Source of the DNA: Emticicia aquatica
GTDB lineage: Bacteria; Bacteroidota; Bacteroidia; Cytophagales; Spirosomataceae
Assembly (NCBI RefSeq): GCF_923079645.1
Contig: NZ_CAKLPY010000001.1
Span: forward strand, 2,128,001 to 2,192,000
DNA length: 64,000 nucleotides
Reading direction: 5' to 3'
Part shown: piece by piece, positions 18,385 through 28,059 of the stretch
How the letters are laid out: every line of letters begins with the position of its first letter
Position numbering within the stretch: the first letter of the stretch is position 1
The notes under the pieces: generated by a model
Seen by the model: the letters and a program-made list of their open reading frames with translations, nothing else
The model's database searches: none
Told to the model about the DNA's origin: nothing
Made by a program: the position numbers and the translations under genes

Positions 18385-18435
18385 AACTGAATTATTAAAT
18401 AAAAGTGTATATTTTGTAATTCATCAATCAAAAAT

Positions 18436-18906
18436 ATGTTATCAGATTTTGGCATTGTTTTATTGGCTATCATTTTATCGGCAATAGCGGTTTTGGCGGT
18501 TTTGGGAATTTCGTGGATGCTTCGTCCATCAAAACCTAATGAAGAAAAACTGACAACTTACGAGTCAGGAGAAGACCCAATTGGAAATGCGAACGTACAA
18601 TTTAATGTCAAATTTTATATTGTTGCCTTAATCTTCATACTTTTTGATGTAGAATTAGTATTCCTTTTTCCATGGGCAACCGTTTTTGGAAATAAACAAT
18701 ATATTCAGCAAACTAACGGTCTTTGGGGCTGGTTTACTATTGCTGAAATGTTTATTTTTATTGGAATCTTAGCTCTTGGTCTTGCCTATGTTTGGGCGAA
18801 AGGATATTTAGATTGGGTAAAACCTGAATATCGTACCCCCAAATTTAAAGGGAAAGTTCCGATTGAAATGTACAATCAGGTCAATGATAAATATACCGAC
18901 AAATGA
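18436..18906 (+). CDS. nuoA: NADH-quinone oxidoreductase subunit A
   Basis: Membrane subunit of respiratory complex I. The 156-residue protein has three TM helices (about 5-28, 58-80, 92-115). The conserved loop [34 protein letters not shown] carries the NuoA signature, with its acidic residues in helix 2. It is slightly longer at the C-terminus than the E. coli protein. Its stop codon overlaps the nuoB start (ATGA), so the two are translationally coupled. Confidence 0.95.
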   Translation: MLSDFGIVLLAIILSAIAVLAVLGISWMLRPSKPNEEKLTTYESGEDPIGNANVQFNVKFYIVALIFILFDVELVFLFPWATVFGNKQYIQQTNGLWGWFTIAEMFIFIGILALGLAYVWAKGYLDWVKPEYRTPKFKGKVPIEMYNQVNDKYTDK

Positions 18907-19418
18907 ATTTTGATACCCTCGAAAAAGAGACACATATAAAAACTGGTGAAAGCGAAGTTATTTTAACCTCACTTGACGAACTTACTAATTGGGCAAGAGC
19001 AAATTCTCTTTGGCCATTAGGTTTTGGATTGGCTTGCTGTGCCATTGAAATGATGGCAACTTATGCTTCCAATTATGACCTCGAACGCTTTGGTGTTTTT
19101 CCGCGAAACTCTCCTCGTCAGTCTGATGTAATCATTATTTCGGGAACTGTTACATTTAAAATGGCCGATAGAATTCGTCGTTTGTACGAGCAAATGCCTG
19201 ACCCAAAATACGTTATTTCGATGGGAAGTTGCTCCAATTGTGGAGGCCCTTACTGGGAACATGGTTACCACGTTGTCAAAGGTGTTGACCGAATTATACC
19301 GGTTGATGTTTATGTTCCAGGTTGCCCACCTAGACCTGAAGCTTTGATCGGTGGAATCTTGAAACTGCAAGAAAAAATCAAGACACAATCTCTTTCTGAA
19401 ATTAAATCAAATAGTTAA
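18903..19418 (+). CDS. nuoB: NADH-quinone oxidoreductase subunit B
   Basis: Hydrophilic complex I subunit that holds the N2 [4Fe-4S] cluster, the last stop before quinone. Cluster ligands are visible: Cys45-Cys46 ([10 protein letters not shown]), Cys110 (MGSCSNCGG) and Cys141 (VPGCPPRPE). The 171-residue length is normal. The gene overlaps nuoA by 4 bases and is followed within 45 bases by a good terminator; nuoC and the rest of the operon are not next to it. The complex must be completed from another locus outside this window. Confidence 0.96.
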   Translation: MNFDTLEKETHIKTGESEVILTSLDELTNWARANSLWPLGFGLACCAIEMMATYASNYDLERFGVFPRNSPRQSDVIIISGTVTFKMADRIRRLYEQMPDPKYVISMGSCSNCGGPYWEHGYHVVKGVDRIIPVDVYVPGCPPRPEALIGGILKLQEKIKTQSLSEIKSNS

Positions 19419-19461
19419 TGAGTTGTTTATAAGCTTATTACAAATATAAAATTGAATTACC

Positions 19462-19501
19462 AAAAAGCGATTTACACATCATGTAAGTCGCTTTTTATTT
19501 T
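19462..19501 (+). terminator. Terminator closing the nuoAB unit
   Basis: 14-bp stem with one wobble pair (19462-19475 with 19483-19496) followed by TATTTTT. It lies 43 bases past the nuoB stop. Confidence 0.8.
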
Positions 19502-19607
19502 TGGCAAAATCATAATAAATTGTTAATCATTAAATAAGACGAATGAAAAACCAATAGAATTATATTATATTGCGAAACAATTTATCTAAATACAAAATTA
19601 TAACTTC

Positions 19608-20759
19608 ATGAAAATCACGCTTAAATATTGGATAATCGGTTCGATATTATTTACTCTCTCTTGTTCAAAAAGTGGTACAAAAGCCCTCGAAAAAGGAAAT
19701 TATTATGAAGCCGTTTTACAATCAGCAGAAAAACTCAAAAAAGATTCTGATAATAGTAAAGCATTAGAAGTTTTACCAATTGCCTACAGAAATGCACAAG
19801 AAGAATTTACTAGAGATATATCTCGTGTTCAAAATGCAAATCAGCAATTCCGTTGGGAAGCCGTTTTGGATTATTATAATAAATTAAACGCAATGCAAGA
19901 GGCAATTGAAAGATGTACTGCCTGCCGACGTATTGTAACACCTCAAACTTATTATCAACAAACCGAAATTGCTCGTGAAAATGCGGCAGCAGAAAGATAT
20001 GCTTTGGGTATAGATTTACTACGAAAACAAAATATCAACAAAGAAACTGCCAGAGCTGCCTATGAACATTTTGAGCAAATTTCTTTTTTTGCTCCGAATT
20101 ATAAAGATTCTCGCAATCTAATGGAAGAAGCCCTAAATTTAGGTTCGTTTCATGTGGTGGTCGAACAACCAAAAGTTAATTCTCGTCTTTATCAATATAG
20201 TAATGAGTATTTTCAAGGGAAAGTGGACGAGTTTTTAAGAACTAACCGCCGAATGAATAAATTTATTCGTTTCTATTCTCCAGAAGAAGCAAAAACAGTT
20301 AAACTTCGTCCTGACCATATTGTAAGACTTGAAATCATTGATTTTGTAGTTGGTGAAACAAATATCCAGACCGACCGCCAAACTGTAACTAGCAGAGATA
20401 GTGTAAAAACAGGTGAAGTAACAATCAACGGTAAAAAAGTGCCTGTTTATGGAAAAGTCAAGGCACAAATCGTAAAGTCTCATAAGGCTGTTCGTTCAAG
20501 AGGATTGCTTTCTATGGAAGTTTTTGATTATCGAACAAATAAAGTACTTTCTCGTGAAGAAATTCCTGGTGAATATACTTGGGTAAATGAATGGGCTAGC
20601 TTCAACGGGGATGAAAGAGCTTTGACAAATGATGAATTAAATTTGACACGTAATCGAGAGCAATTACCGCCACCACCACAACAATTATTTATTGAATTCA
20701 CGAAGCCAATCTACGACCAAGTTACTTCAAGAATAAGACGTTTTTACGACAAATATTAA
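19608..20759 (+). CDS. Lipoprotein of unknown function
   Basis: A 383-residue predicted lipoprotein: MKITLKYW, hydrophobic core, lipobox LFTLSC at about residue 20. Residues 24-175 are helical with TPR-like character (ALEKGNYYEAVLQSAEKL). The C-terminal part, about 200-383, is beta-rich and ends in TKPIYDQVTSRIRRFYDKY. An internal CTACRR pair of cysteines is present. I do not recognise a named family; similar TPR-like lipoproteins are conserved in Cytophagales. It is transcribed alone as far as spacing shows. Confidence 0.72.
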   Translation: MKITLKYWIIGSILFTLSCSKSGTKALEKGNYYEAVLQSAEKLKKDSDNSKALEVLPIAYRNAQEEFTRDISRVQNANQQFRWEAVLDYYNKLNAMQEAIERCTACRRIVTPQTYYQQTEIARENAAAERYALGIDLLRKQNINKETARAAYEHFEQISFFAPNYKDSRNLMEEALNLGSFHVVVEQPKVNSRLYQYSNEYFQGKVDEFLRTNRRMNKFIRFYSPEEAKTVKLRPDHIVRLEIIDFVVGETNIQTDRQTVTSRDSVKTGEVTINGKKVPVYGKVKAQIVKSHKAVRSRGLLSMEVFDYRTNKVLSREEIPGEYTWVNEWASFNGDERALTNDELNLTRNREQLPPPPQQLFIEFTKPIYDQVTSRIRRFYDKY

Positions 20760-20831
20760 CTTATTTTTTAATCATTTGGAAGTATCCTGTTTTGGGGAAA
20801 TAATATTACAGAACCTTTAAATTTTCATCAA

Positions 20832-21917
20832 ATGCACAATCGACGTGAAGCCCTTAAATCTTTAGTTATTGGTAGTGCAACTGCCCTTTTTTCGCCTAAT
20901 GTTTTGTTGGCAAGTACTTCAAAAAAGAAGGAAAAGCTAGGCATTGCATTGGTAGGTTTAGGGTATTATAGTACAGATTTACTAGCTCCTGCTTTACAAA
21001 TGACTGAAAAATGTTATTTAGCAGGAATAGTGACTGGTTCACCTGAAAAAGCAGAAAAGTGGAAACAAAAATACAATATTCCTGATAAAAATATTTACAA
21101 TTATCAAAACTTTGATTCCATAGCCAACAATCCTGACATTGATATTGTGTATGTAGTGTTGCCGCCTTCGATGCACAAAGAGTATTCAATCAGAGCAGCA
21201 AGAGCGGGCAAACACGTTTTCTGTGAAAAACCAATGGCTCCGTCGGTCAATGATTGCATGGCTATGATAAAAGTTTGTCGAGACAATAAAGTAAACTTAG
21301 CGATTGGCTACCGCTGCCAGCATGACCCAAACACGCAAGAATATATGCGAATTGGTAGAGAAAAATTGTATGGTAAAGTAAAAATGATTTCTTGTGGAGC
21401 TGGCTATTTTGATGCACGAACTACTCATTGGAAACAAAATAAAGCACTTGGAGGCGGTGTAATGGGCGATATGGGCGTTTATGCCTTACAAGGAGCTAGA
21501 TTGGCAACAGGCGAAGAACCAATAGCCGTAACAGCTCAGGCAAGTACAACTCGCCCAGAAATTTATAAAGAAGTAGAAGAAACCATGATGTTTCAGCTAC
21601 AATTTCCGAGTGGAGCGTTAGCGGCTTGTCATTCGAGTTATGGTATAAACATGAATTATTTGCAGGTTAATTATGAAAAAGGTTGGTTAAAAATGGAGCC
21701 TTTTTCGGCTTACTTAGGCAACAAAGGAAGCCATTCTGGTGGAATAATTGATTTTCCGATAAAAAATCAACAAGCTAAACAAATGGATGAAGATTGCGTA
21801 GCATTGATGAATTCAACGCAATTAATCGCCCCTGGAGAAGAAGGATTACGTGATATAAAAGTAGTGGAAGCCATTTATCAAGCAACAAAAAATGGTGGTA
21901 CAGTTACAATCAATTAA
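20832..21917 (+). CDS. Tat-exported Gfo/Idh/MocA-family oxidoreductase
   Basis: An NAD(P)-dependent sugar oxidoreductase of the glucose-fructose oxidoreductase type. The first 30 residues look like a twin-arginine signal (NRREALKSLVIGSA). The Rossmann fold follows (LGIALVGLGYYSTDLLAPAL, about 38-57), and the conserved EKPMA (about residues 134-138) carries the family lysine that contacts nicotinamide and substrate. GGGVMGDMGVYALQ in the C-domain supplies further active-site residues. The 361-residue length is normal. Tat export fits folding with bound cofactor before transport. The substrate cannot be inferred. Confidence 0.88.
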   Translation: MHNRREALKSLVIGSATALFSPNVLLASTSKKKEKLGIALVGLGYYSTDLLAPALQMTEKCYLAGIVTGSPEKAEKWKQKYNIPDKNIYNYQNFDSIANNPDIDIVYVVLPPSMHKEYSIRAARAGKHVFCEKPMAPSVNDCMAMIKVCRDNKVNLAIGYRCQHDPNTQEYMRIGREKLYGKVKMISCGAGYFDARTTHWKQNKALGGGVMGDMGVYALQGARLATGEEPIAVTAQASTTRPEIYKEVEETMMFQLQFPSGALAACHSSYGINMNYLQVNYEKGWLKMEPFSAYLGNKGSHSGGIIDFPIKNQQAKQMDEDCVALMNSTQLIAPGEEGLRDIKVVEAIYQATKNGGTVTIN

Positions 21918-21923
21918 TTAAAA

Positions 21924-21953
21924 AGGGTTCGGTATTTTTAGATACCGAACCCT
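21924..21953. terminator. Bidirectional terminator
   Basis: 11-bp GC-containing stem (21925-21935 with 21942-21952), 6-nt loop, between two convergent genes. Confidence 0.8.
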
Positions 21954-21975
21954 ACTACTCAAAAGCAAAATTTCC

Positions 21976-22512
21976 TCAAGCTTCAACCATTTTCTCTCCC
22001 GAAAAATAGTGCTGCGGTTCTTTAAACAAAATATTAAACGTTGTCATTGAGCCATAACAACGAGTAATATATTGTTGAATATTAACTTTTTCTTCGTCGT
22101 CCATATTGCTAGCGTTTACTCGTTGCTCTAAAACCCGCAAACGGTCACGCATCATCACAATTTTATGAAAAAAAACATCAATTGGGACTTCTTTAGGCTG
22201 TAAATCTCGGCGAGCAGGTTGTAAAATCATCTTCCCTCCTTTCCACCTCTCTCCTAATGGAACAATTTCGCTTGCATCCATCCAACGTTGGAGAATCTTT
22301 GAAAGATTTCTTTCGACATCAAACAAACTCACCATATCATTCGCTGGCTCAACCACTTCTAAAATTTCAAATGGATAATCAACCTTAATGTTTTTTGTAC
22401 CAATTTCCACAAAAGTAATGATATAAATATCTGATTTAAAGTTAATTACGACTCCAACCCCATATTCTGGGTGGCGTACCCGTGAGCCAATTCCAAGTAT
22501 TACGTTTGCCAT
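21976..22512 (-). CDS. Conserved small protein with CarD/Tudor-like N-terminus
   Basis: A 178-residue cytoplasmic protein. Residues 5-55 (GIGSRVRHPEYGVGVVINF, then YIITFVEIGTKNIKV) have the small-barrel pattern seen in CarD N-domains and in the Tudor-like tail of UvrD/PcrA helicases. These domains contact RNA polymerase. The remaining 120 residues are helical, including a likely coiled region (KIVMMRDRLRVLEQRV). There is no DNA-binding motif I can name. A role in transcription or repair coupling is inference only. Confidence 0.65.
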   Translation of the reverse strand: MANVILGIGSRVRHPEYGVGVVINFKSDIYIITFVEIGTKNIKVDYPFEILEVVEPANDMVSLFDVERNLSKILQRWMDASEIVPLGERWKGGKMILQPARRDLQPKEVPIDVFFHKIVMMRDRLRVLEQRVNASNMDDEEKVNIQQYITRCYGSMTTFNILFKEPQHYFSGEKMVEA

Positions 22513-22571
22513 TTTATAAAACGAATTTAAAATTCGCTAAAAGATGAATAATTAATTACCCTATTTCATAC

Positions 22572-22613
22572 AAACTAAATGCCAAATTCATTTAGTTTGG
22601 CATTTAGTTTTTT
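22572..22613 (+). terminator. Strong hairpin plus T-run upstream of the TonB receptor
   Basis: Perfect 15-bp stem (22572-22586 with 22596-22610), 9-nt loop and six Ts. It has all marks of a plus-strand intrinsic terminator, but no plus-strand gene precedes it: the nearest, at 21917, has its own terminator. It stands 80 bases before the TonB-receptor ATG. Confidence 0.7.
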
Positions 22614-22693
22614 AGTCTAACCTAAAAATATATTTAGCTTTACTTTGAATATTAATTTTATTAGTCAAACTTTGTATCATCAACTACATAGTT

Positions 22694-24898
22694 ATGAAAA
22701 AAACATTTATACTATTTTTACTAATTCTTTGTTATAAAACAACCATAGCTGGTGAAATTCATGGCGTCGTTATTAACAAAGACAAGGGCGTTAGTTTTGC
22801 GAGCATCACTTTTTTGGGAACTAAAATTGGTTCACAGGCTGATGAAAATGGAAAATTCATTTTAAGAAATACACCAAACGGCAAACAAACAATTCAAATT
22901 TCGAGTGTTGGTTTTAAAACTAAACAGTTAATTATCAATATTTTAGTTGATAAAGTTACTAATTTGAACATAGAAATTGAAGAAGAAAATGCCCAACTTC
23001 GTGAAGTTGTAGTTACTGGAACAATGAAGGAAACGACAATAAATGAATCGCCAGCACCTATTCAGATTTTAAATCCAACTTTTTTTCGTAAAAATCCTAC
23101 ACCAAGTCTATTTGAATCGCTTTCCATGGTCAATGGCGTACGTCCGCAGCTTAATTGCAATGTTTGCAATACAGGCGATATTCATATAAATGGTATGGAA
23201 GGGCCTTATACAATGGTGATGATTGATGGTATGCCAATCGTTTCAGCTTTATCATCGGTATATGGCTTGAGCGGAATCCCGAACTCAATGGTTGAGCGAA
23301 TTGAGGTAATGAAAGGCCCAGCATCAACGCTTTATGGTTCGGAAGCAGTAGGTGGATTAATCAATGTCATTACTAAAAATCCCTCAAAAGCACCAAAATT
23401 TAATTTTGATTTTAATTCCAGCACTTATCTTGAAAATAATTTCGATGCTAGTACAAAAGCTCAAATCGGCAAATTTGATGTGCTATTTTCAGGTAATTAT
23501 TTCTTATTTAATAGACGGTGGGATATTAATAATGATAATTTCACTGATATTACTCTTCAAAATCGAATTTCATTATTCAATAAATGGTCAATGCAAAGGC
23601 CGAATAATCGAACTTTCAATATTGCCGCTCGATACATTTACGAAGATCGATTTGGCGGTGAAATGCAGTGGAGCAAAACCAATAGAGGCGATAGCAAAGT
23701 TTATGGAGAATCAATTTTCACTAAACGCATTGAAATGTTGGGTAATTATCAATTGCCTATCAAAAACCAGAAAATTACATTCAATTTTTCATTCAATCAA
23801 CATCAACAGAATTCAGTTTATGGCAATACGATTTATCTAGCTACCCAACGAATTGCGTTTGGGCAATTACTTTGGGATAAAAAAATAAGTAATAATCACG
23901 ATGCTTTATTCGGAGCTACTCTTCGCCGAACTTTTTATGATGATAACACGCCTGTAACACAAATATCAACAACACAAAACGCTCCCGATTTAATTTGGTT
24001 ACCAGGTATATTTGGGCAAGATGAAGTAACAATAAATGCCAAAAACAAATTGCTTTTAGGCATCAGATACGACTACAATTCAAAACATGGAAGCATTGCC
24101 TCACCTAGAATTAACTGGAAGTTTTCGCCAAATAAAAGCAACATTATGAGGTTAAGTTTGGGCAATGGTTACAGAGTTGTAAACTTATTTTCTGAAGACC
24201 ATGCCGCACTTACAGGTTCACGTAAAGTATTAATAATAAACGATTTAAAGCCCGAACGCTCATACAATTCTAATCTTGATTATCAACATTTTTTTACATT
24301 TGGAAAAGGTTATGGCAACATCCAACTCAATGGCTTTTATACTTATTTTGCAAATAAAATTATTGCTGATTATGACCAAAATCCTGAGTTAGTTGTTTTT
24401 GATAACCTTAAGGGATATGGTATTTCAAAAGGAGTGGCTTTAAATGCCGAATTTTCATTTATTTCTGGACTTAAATTATTTGCTGGAACAACTTTTATGG
24501 ACGTTTATCGGGTAGAAAATCATCAAAAAATCAATCAAATTCAAACACCCCATTTGACTGGAAACTACGCTTTTAGCTATGCACTCAATAAAATTCAACT
24601 TACTTTTGACCTCACAGGAAATTTTTATAGCCCAATGCGGCTACCAGTTGTGAGAGCCTATGGCGATACTCGCCCAGAATACTCACCTTGGTTTGGAATC
24701 CATAATATTCAAGCAACCAAACGTTTGCCAAATGGCATAAATATTTATGGCGGTATCAAAAACTTGACGAATTTTTTACCTAAAGACCCAATTTTTCGAG
24801 CAGATTCTCCTTTCAGTCAACAATTTGACCCAAGTTATAACTACGCACCTATGCAAGGAATTCGTGGATTTGTTGGAATCCGTTGGAGCATATTTTAA
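22694..24898 (+). CDS. TonB-dependent outer-membrane receptor
   Basis: A 734-residue outer-membrane transporter. It has a signal peptide (1-19), a carboxypeptidase-like CarboxypepD_reg domain (about 20-95, GVSFASITFLGTKIG), a plug domain (about 105-230, including MVMIDGMPIVSAL and VERIEVMKGPASTLYGSEA) and a 22-strand barrel ending in GIRWSIF with terminal Phe. The plug contains CNVCNTGDIHINGMEGPY, a Cys pair seen in a recurring Bacteroidota subfamily whose substrate I cannot state. No SusD-like partner is adjacent, so glycan uptake is unlikely; metal, siderophore or cofactor uptake is more plausible. Confidence 0.92.
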   Translation: MKKTFILFLLILCYKTTIAGEIHGVVINKDKGVSFASITFLGTKIGSQADENGKFILRNTPNGKQTIQISSVGFKTKQLIINILVDKVTNLNIEIEEENAQLREVVVTGTMKETTINESPAPIQILNPTFFRKNPTPSLFESLSMVNGVRPQLNCNVCNTGDIHINGMEGPYTMVMIDGMPIVSALSSVYGLSGIPNSMVERIEVMKGPASTLYGSEAVGGLINVITKNPSKAPKFNFDFNSSTYLENNFDASTKAQIGKFDVLFSGNYFLFNRRWDINNDNFTDITLQNRISLFNKWSMQRPNNRTFNIAARYIYEDRFGGEMQWSKTNRGDSKVYGESIFTKRIEMLGNYQLPIKNQKITFNFSFNQHQQNSVYGNTIYLATQRIAFGQLLWDKKISNNHDALFGATLRRTFYDDNTPVTQISTTQNAPDLIWLPGIFGQDEVTINAKNKLLLGIRYDYNSKHGSIASPRINWKFSPNKSNIMRLSLGNGYRVVNLFSEDHAALTGSRKVLIINDLKPERSYNSNLDYQHFFTFGKGYGNIQLNGFYTYFANKIIADYDQNPELVVFDNLKGYGISKGVALNAEFSFISGLKLFAGTTFMDVYRVENHQKINQIQTPHLTGNYAFSYALNKIQLTFDLTGNFYSPMRLPVVRAYGDTRPEYSPWFGIHNIQATKRLPNGINIYGGIKNLTNFLPKDPIFRADSPFSQQFDPSYNYAPMQGIRGFVGIRWSIF

Positions 24899-25037
24899 TT
24901 AAATCTAAGAAATTGATTGAAATTGAATATCATTAGATTGATTTTGCATAAAACAAAGTTTTTGCTGTAACTTTCTTAGAAAAAAATATACATCAACAAG
25001 TATTCTTCAAGTATATTTGTACACAAACTAATAAAGT

Positions 25038-25733
25038 ATGATAAATAAAGTAATTAGTGGTGCCGACGAAGCGGTGGCTGATATTCCAGATGGAGCTATA
25101 CTTATGCTGGGTGGATTTGGGCTTTGTGGAATTCCTGAAAATTGCATTTCGGCACTTTTACGAAAAGGTGTAAAAGATTTAACCTGTATTTCAAACAATG
25201 CTGGCGTTGATGATTTTGGCATTGGTTTGATGCTAAAAACGCACCAAGTTCGCAAAATGATTTCTTCGTATGTAGGCGAAAATAAAGAATTTGAGCGACA
25301 ATTATTATCGGGTGAATTGGAAGTTGAATTGACGCCACAAGGAACGCTTGCCGAGCGAATTAGAGCGGGTGGAGCAGGCATTCCAGCCTTTTTTACTCCT
25401 GCAGGCGTAGGAACTGAAATAGCCGAAGGAAAAGAAGTGCGTGAATTTGAGGGGAAAAAATATCTCATGGAAAAATGGTTAAAAGCTGATTTTTCAATCA
25501 TAAAAGCATGGAAAGGTGATACCGCAGGAAATTTGATTTTTAAAGGAACTGCTCAAAATTTTAGTCCAATGATGGCAGCAGCAGGTAAAATAACTATTGC
25601 AGAAGTTGAAGAATTAGTGCCAGTGGGTAGCCTAAACCCAGCACAAATTCATACACCTGGAATTTATGTGCAACGAATTTTTCAGGGAAAAGACTACGAA
25701 AAACGAATCGAGCAACGAACTGTGAGCCAGTAA
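25038..25733 (+). CDS. scoA: 3-oxoacid CoA-transferase subunit A
   Basis: Alpha subunit of a family I CoA transferase (succinyl-CoA:3-ketoacid type). The 231-residue protein has the glycine-rich signature [15 protein letters not shown] (about 29-43), [13 protein letters not shown] and the [21 protein letters not shown] block. With subunit B it moves CoA from succinyl-CoA to acetoacetate, allowing ketone-body or branched-chain catabolism. A TATATTTG near 25012 may be a -7 promoter element. Subunit B begins 42 bases downstream. Confidence 0.93.
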   Translation: MINKVISGADEAVADIPDGAILMLGGFGLCGIPENCISALLRKGVKDLTCISNNAGVDDFGIGLMLKTHQVRKMISSYVGENKEFERQLLSGELEVELTPQGTLAERIRAGGAGIPAFFTPAGVGTEIAEGKEVREFEGKKYLMEKWLKADFSIIKAWKGDTAGNLIFKGTAQNFSPMMAAAGKITIAEVEELVPVGSLNPAQIHTPGIYVQRIFQGKDYEKRIEQRTVSQ

Positions 25734-25775
25734 TGAGGGTTGGTTTCTTGCAAAAAATGCTAAATGCTTCAAAAA

Positions 25776-26432
25776 ATGTTAGATAAAAATCAAATCGCAA
25801 AAAGAATTGCCAAAGAGCTAAAAGATGGTTATTACGTTAATTTAGGAATCGGAATTCCAACTTTAGTGGCCAATTTTATTCCTGAAGGTATCAATGTAGT
25901 TTTACAATCCGAAAACGGTTTATTGGGCATTGGCCCATTTCCAACCGAAGAAAACGTAGATGCTGACCTCATCAATGCGGGCAAACAAACTGTCACAATG
26001 GTTGCTGGCTCGGCCTTATTTAGTTCCGCAGAAAGTTTTGCAATGATTCGTGGTGGACACGTTGACCTTACAATTTTGGGAGCAATGGAAGTTTCAGAAA
26101 ATGGCGATATTGCCAATTGGAAAATTCCTGGTAAAATGGTAAAAGGAATGGGCGGTGCAATGGATTTGGTCGCTTCTGCTGAAAACATTATTGTAGCCAT
26201 GCAACACGTCAATAAAGCAGGCGAATCAAAACTACTTAAAAATTGTAGCTTACCAATAACTGGTTTGGCCTGCGTTAAAAAAATTGTAACCGAACTAGCA
26301 GTTTTAGAAATACTGCCTTCTGGTGGTTTCAAACTATTGGAAAGAGCTCCAGGTGTAAGTGTTGAAGAAATAAAACAAGCCACCGAAGGAAAATTAATTA
26401 TTGATGGCGAAGTACCAGAAATGGATGTTTAG
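25776..26432 (+). CDS. scoB: 3-oxoacid CoA-transferase subunit B
   Basis: Beta subunit with the catalytic glutamate, Glu46 in LQSENGLLGIGPFP, that forms the covalent CoA-thioester intermediate. The frame opens at 25764, but the ATG at 25776 (MLDKNQIAKRIA) matches the family's N-terminus and gives 218 residues. GGHVDLTILGAMEVS and the GKMVKGMGGAMDLV signature are present. The stop overlaps the stop of the convergent TPR gene by three bases, leaving no room for a terminator between them. Confidence 0.93.
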   Translation: MLDKNQIAKRIAKELKDGYYVNLGIGIPTLVANFIPEGINVVLQSENGLLGIGPFPTEENVDADLINAGKQTVTMVAGSALFSSAESFAMIRGGHVDLTILGAMEVSENGDIANWKIPGKMVKGMGGAMDLVASAENIIVAMQHVNKAGESKLLKNCSLPITGLACVKKIVTELAVLEILPSGGFKLLERAPGVSVEEIKQATEGKLIIDGEVPEMDV

Positions 26433-27976
26433 TAACCCATTTCTGTTAGAGCGGCACGAGCTTTATTGTCAATCGACGTTTTATATTCGTGCCGTTTATA
26501 AGCAAGAGACTTTTCAAAATAGCGTTTTGCCTTTTCCTTATCACCATTTTTTTGATAAATATAACCCAATTGTAAAGCAGAAGTTGGAGCAAAATACCAA
26601 TCATTCTCTTCTGTTAAAGTTATAGCACGCTTGAAAAAACCAATCGCCTTCTCAAGCTGATTCAACTTTTGAAAAATTCGGCCTGCTCTATAATTAAATT
26701 CGGCCTGTTCAACTGCATTCAAAAAACTTTTTTCTGAAAGTTTTGCTAGTTCTTTTTTCCCTTCTTCAAAATTTCCAGCATCAAAAAGTAACCGTAATTT
26801 TAGCAATGTTTTATTGGGTAAAACACCATTTTTTATAAAATTTTCATAAAATTTCTGAGCCGCTTTATCTGATTCGGCTACAATGCTTCCTGCTCCATTA
26901 ATCTTTAATAAATACAATTTCCCTTTCTTTTCATCACCTAAAAGCCAATGGCAAATAAACAGTTTATAATAAGTATCTTTTACAAAAGTTTTACCTTTAA
27001 AATTTCGAAGATAAGTTAAATAAGATGCTATCGCCTGTGAATAGTTTTCTTTAAATAATTGTGTTTCAGCTTTGTATAATTCTAATATTGGAAAATACAA
27101 ATAAACAGAATCTTGAGGACTTTTTTTCAATAATTCAATTGCTTGTTCGGTACGATTATCTTTTAAAGAAATTGCAATTAACAGCAAAGAAATATTCAAG
27201 TTATCAGGTTGATTTTCAAGCAATTGCAACATTTCTTCATTTTGTTTCGAATCAAATTTTAATACATAAGCTTGAATAAAAATTGTACAAAATTTGGCTT
27301 CTAATCCCCAAATATTATCTTTCGATGCCTTTTGTAATTCTTGTAAACCTTGTTGTATATTTCCACGAAGTCCAATCAAATTAGAAATCCACTTTTGATT
27401 TTCAGGAACTGAGCCAATCAACACATGCAAACATCCAAGTGACTTTTGATTTGGTAAAAAATTAGGGAATAGTTGCTGATTTTCTTCTAATAATCGATAA
27501 GCCTGAATAACATTATAACTTGCTTTTATTTCATGGCCAAATCTTATTTTTATCAATGCCCAATGTAATTTTATTTCTGCCCGTAAAAATCTATTATAAG
27601 GTGATTTTTTTTCAGACTCTTCAATCAATTCTAGTCGTTCATCTTCTTTATCCAGGAATTTTTGATATGCTTTTTGATTTTCAGAATTGAGCAATTCAAC
27701 CATATCCGCATAATCTTCTAAATAAATTTTAAACGGATTATTCGGTGCTTCTTTGGCAAGTAATTCTCTGCCAGAATGAATTTTAAGTTTAAAAATTTCA
27801 GAATATGCTTTTTGAAGATTTGGTGTAAAATCGAAATTATTAGCAGTACATTGAGTGCTTATCAGTAAACAATAAACAACAAGAACCTTGATAGTTTTAG
27901 CTATTTTAAAAACTGAAAGGCTTATTTGAAGCACTGATTTTTTCGAGTTAAATATTTTTTTAGCAAACGAAATCAT
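26429..27976 (-). CDS. TPR-containing envelope protein
   Basis: A 515-residue protein. It has an unusually long N-region before a hydrophobic export segment (about 27-43), then helix-rich repeats. The clearest TPR units are at the C-terminus: EFNYRAGRIFQKLNQLEKAIGFF and ALQLGYIYQKNGDKEKAKRYF. The middle holds weaker repeats. It is probably periplasmic and binds other proteins. Relatives in Cytophagales are uncharacterised. It runs toward scoB and overlaps it at the stop codons. Confidence 0.78.
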   Translation of the reverse strand: MISFAKKIFNSKKSVLQISLSVFKIAKTIKVLVVYCLLISTQCTANNFDFTPNLQKAYSEIFKLKIHSGRELLAKEAPNNPFKIYLEDYADMVELLNSENQKAYQKFLDKEDERLELIEESEKKSPYNRFLRAEIKLHWALIKIRFGHEIKASYNVIQAYRLLEENQQLFPNFLPNQKSLGCLHVLIGSVPENQKWISNLIGLRGNIQQGLQELQKASKDNIWGLEAKFCTIFIQAYVLKFDSKQNEEMLQLLENQPDNLNISLLLIAISLKDNRTEQAIELLKKSPQDSVYLYFPILELYKAETQLFKENYSQAIASYLTYLRNFKGKTFVKDTYYKLFICHWLLGDEKKGKLYLLKINGAGSIVAESDKAAQKFYENFIKNGVLPNKTLLKLRLLFDAGNFEEGKKELAKLSEKSFLNAVEQAEFNYRAGRIFQKLNQLEKAIGFFKRAITLTEENDWYFAPTSALQLGYIYQKNGDKEKAKRYFEKSLAYKRHEYKTSIDNKARAALTEMGY

Positions 27977-28004
27977 CAGTTTTTGGATTTATTTGGCATA
28001 AAAA

Positions 28005-28039
28005 TAGCCAAGATTTCGATTTTATTGAAATCTTGGCTA
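28005..28039 (-). terminator. Terminator of the zinc-ribbon protein gene
   Basis: 13-bp perfect stem (28005-28017 with 28027-28039), followed on the minus strand by a short T-run. It lies 21 bases past the stop at 28060. Confidence 0.75.
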
Positions 28040-28059
28040 AAGTTACACAATTTGCTTAA

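Noticed and set aside
25832-26383. 183-codon minus-strand frame opposite scoB
   Set aside because: Antisense to a clear CoA-transferase subunit; composition is that of a reverse shadow (Pro/Ser/Thr-rich).
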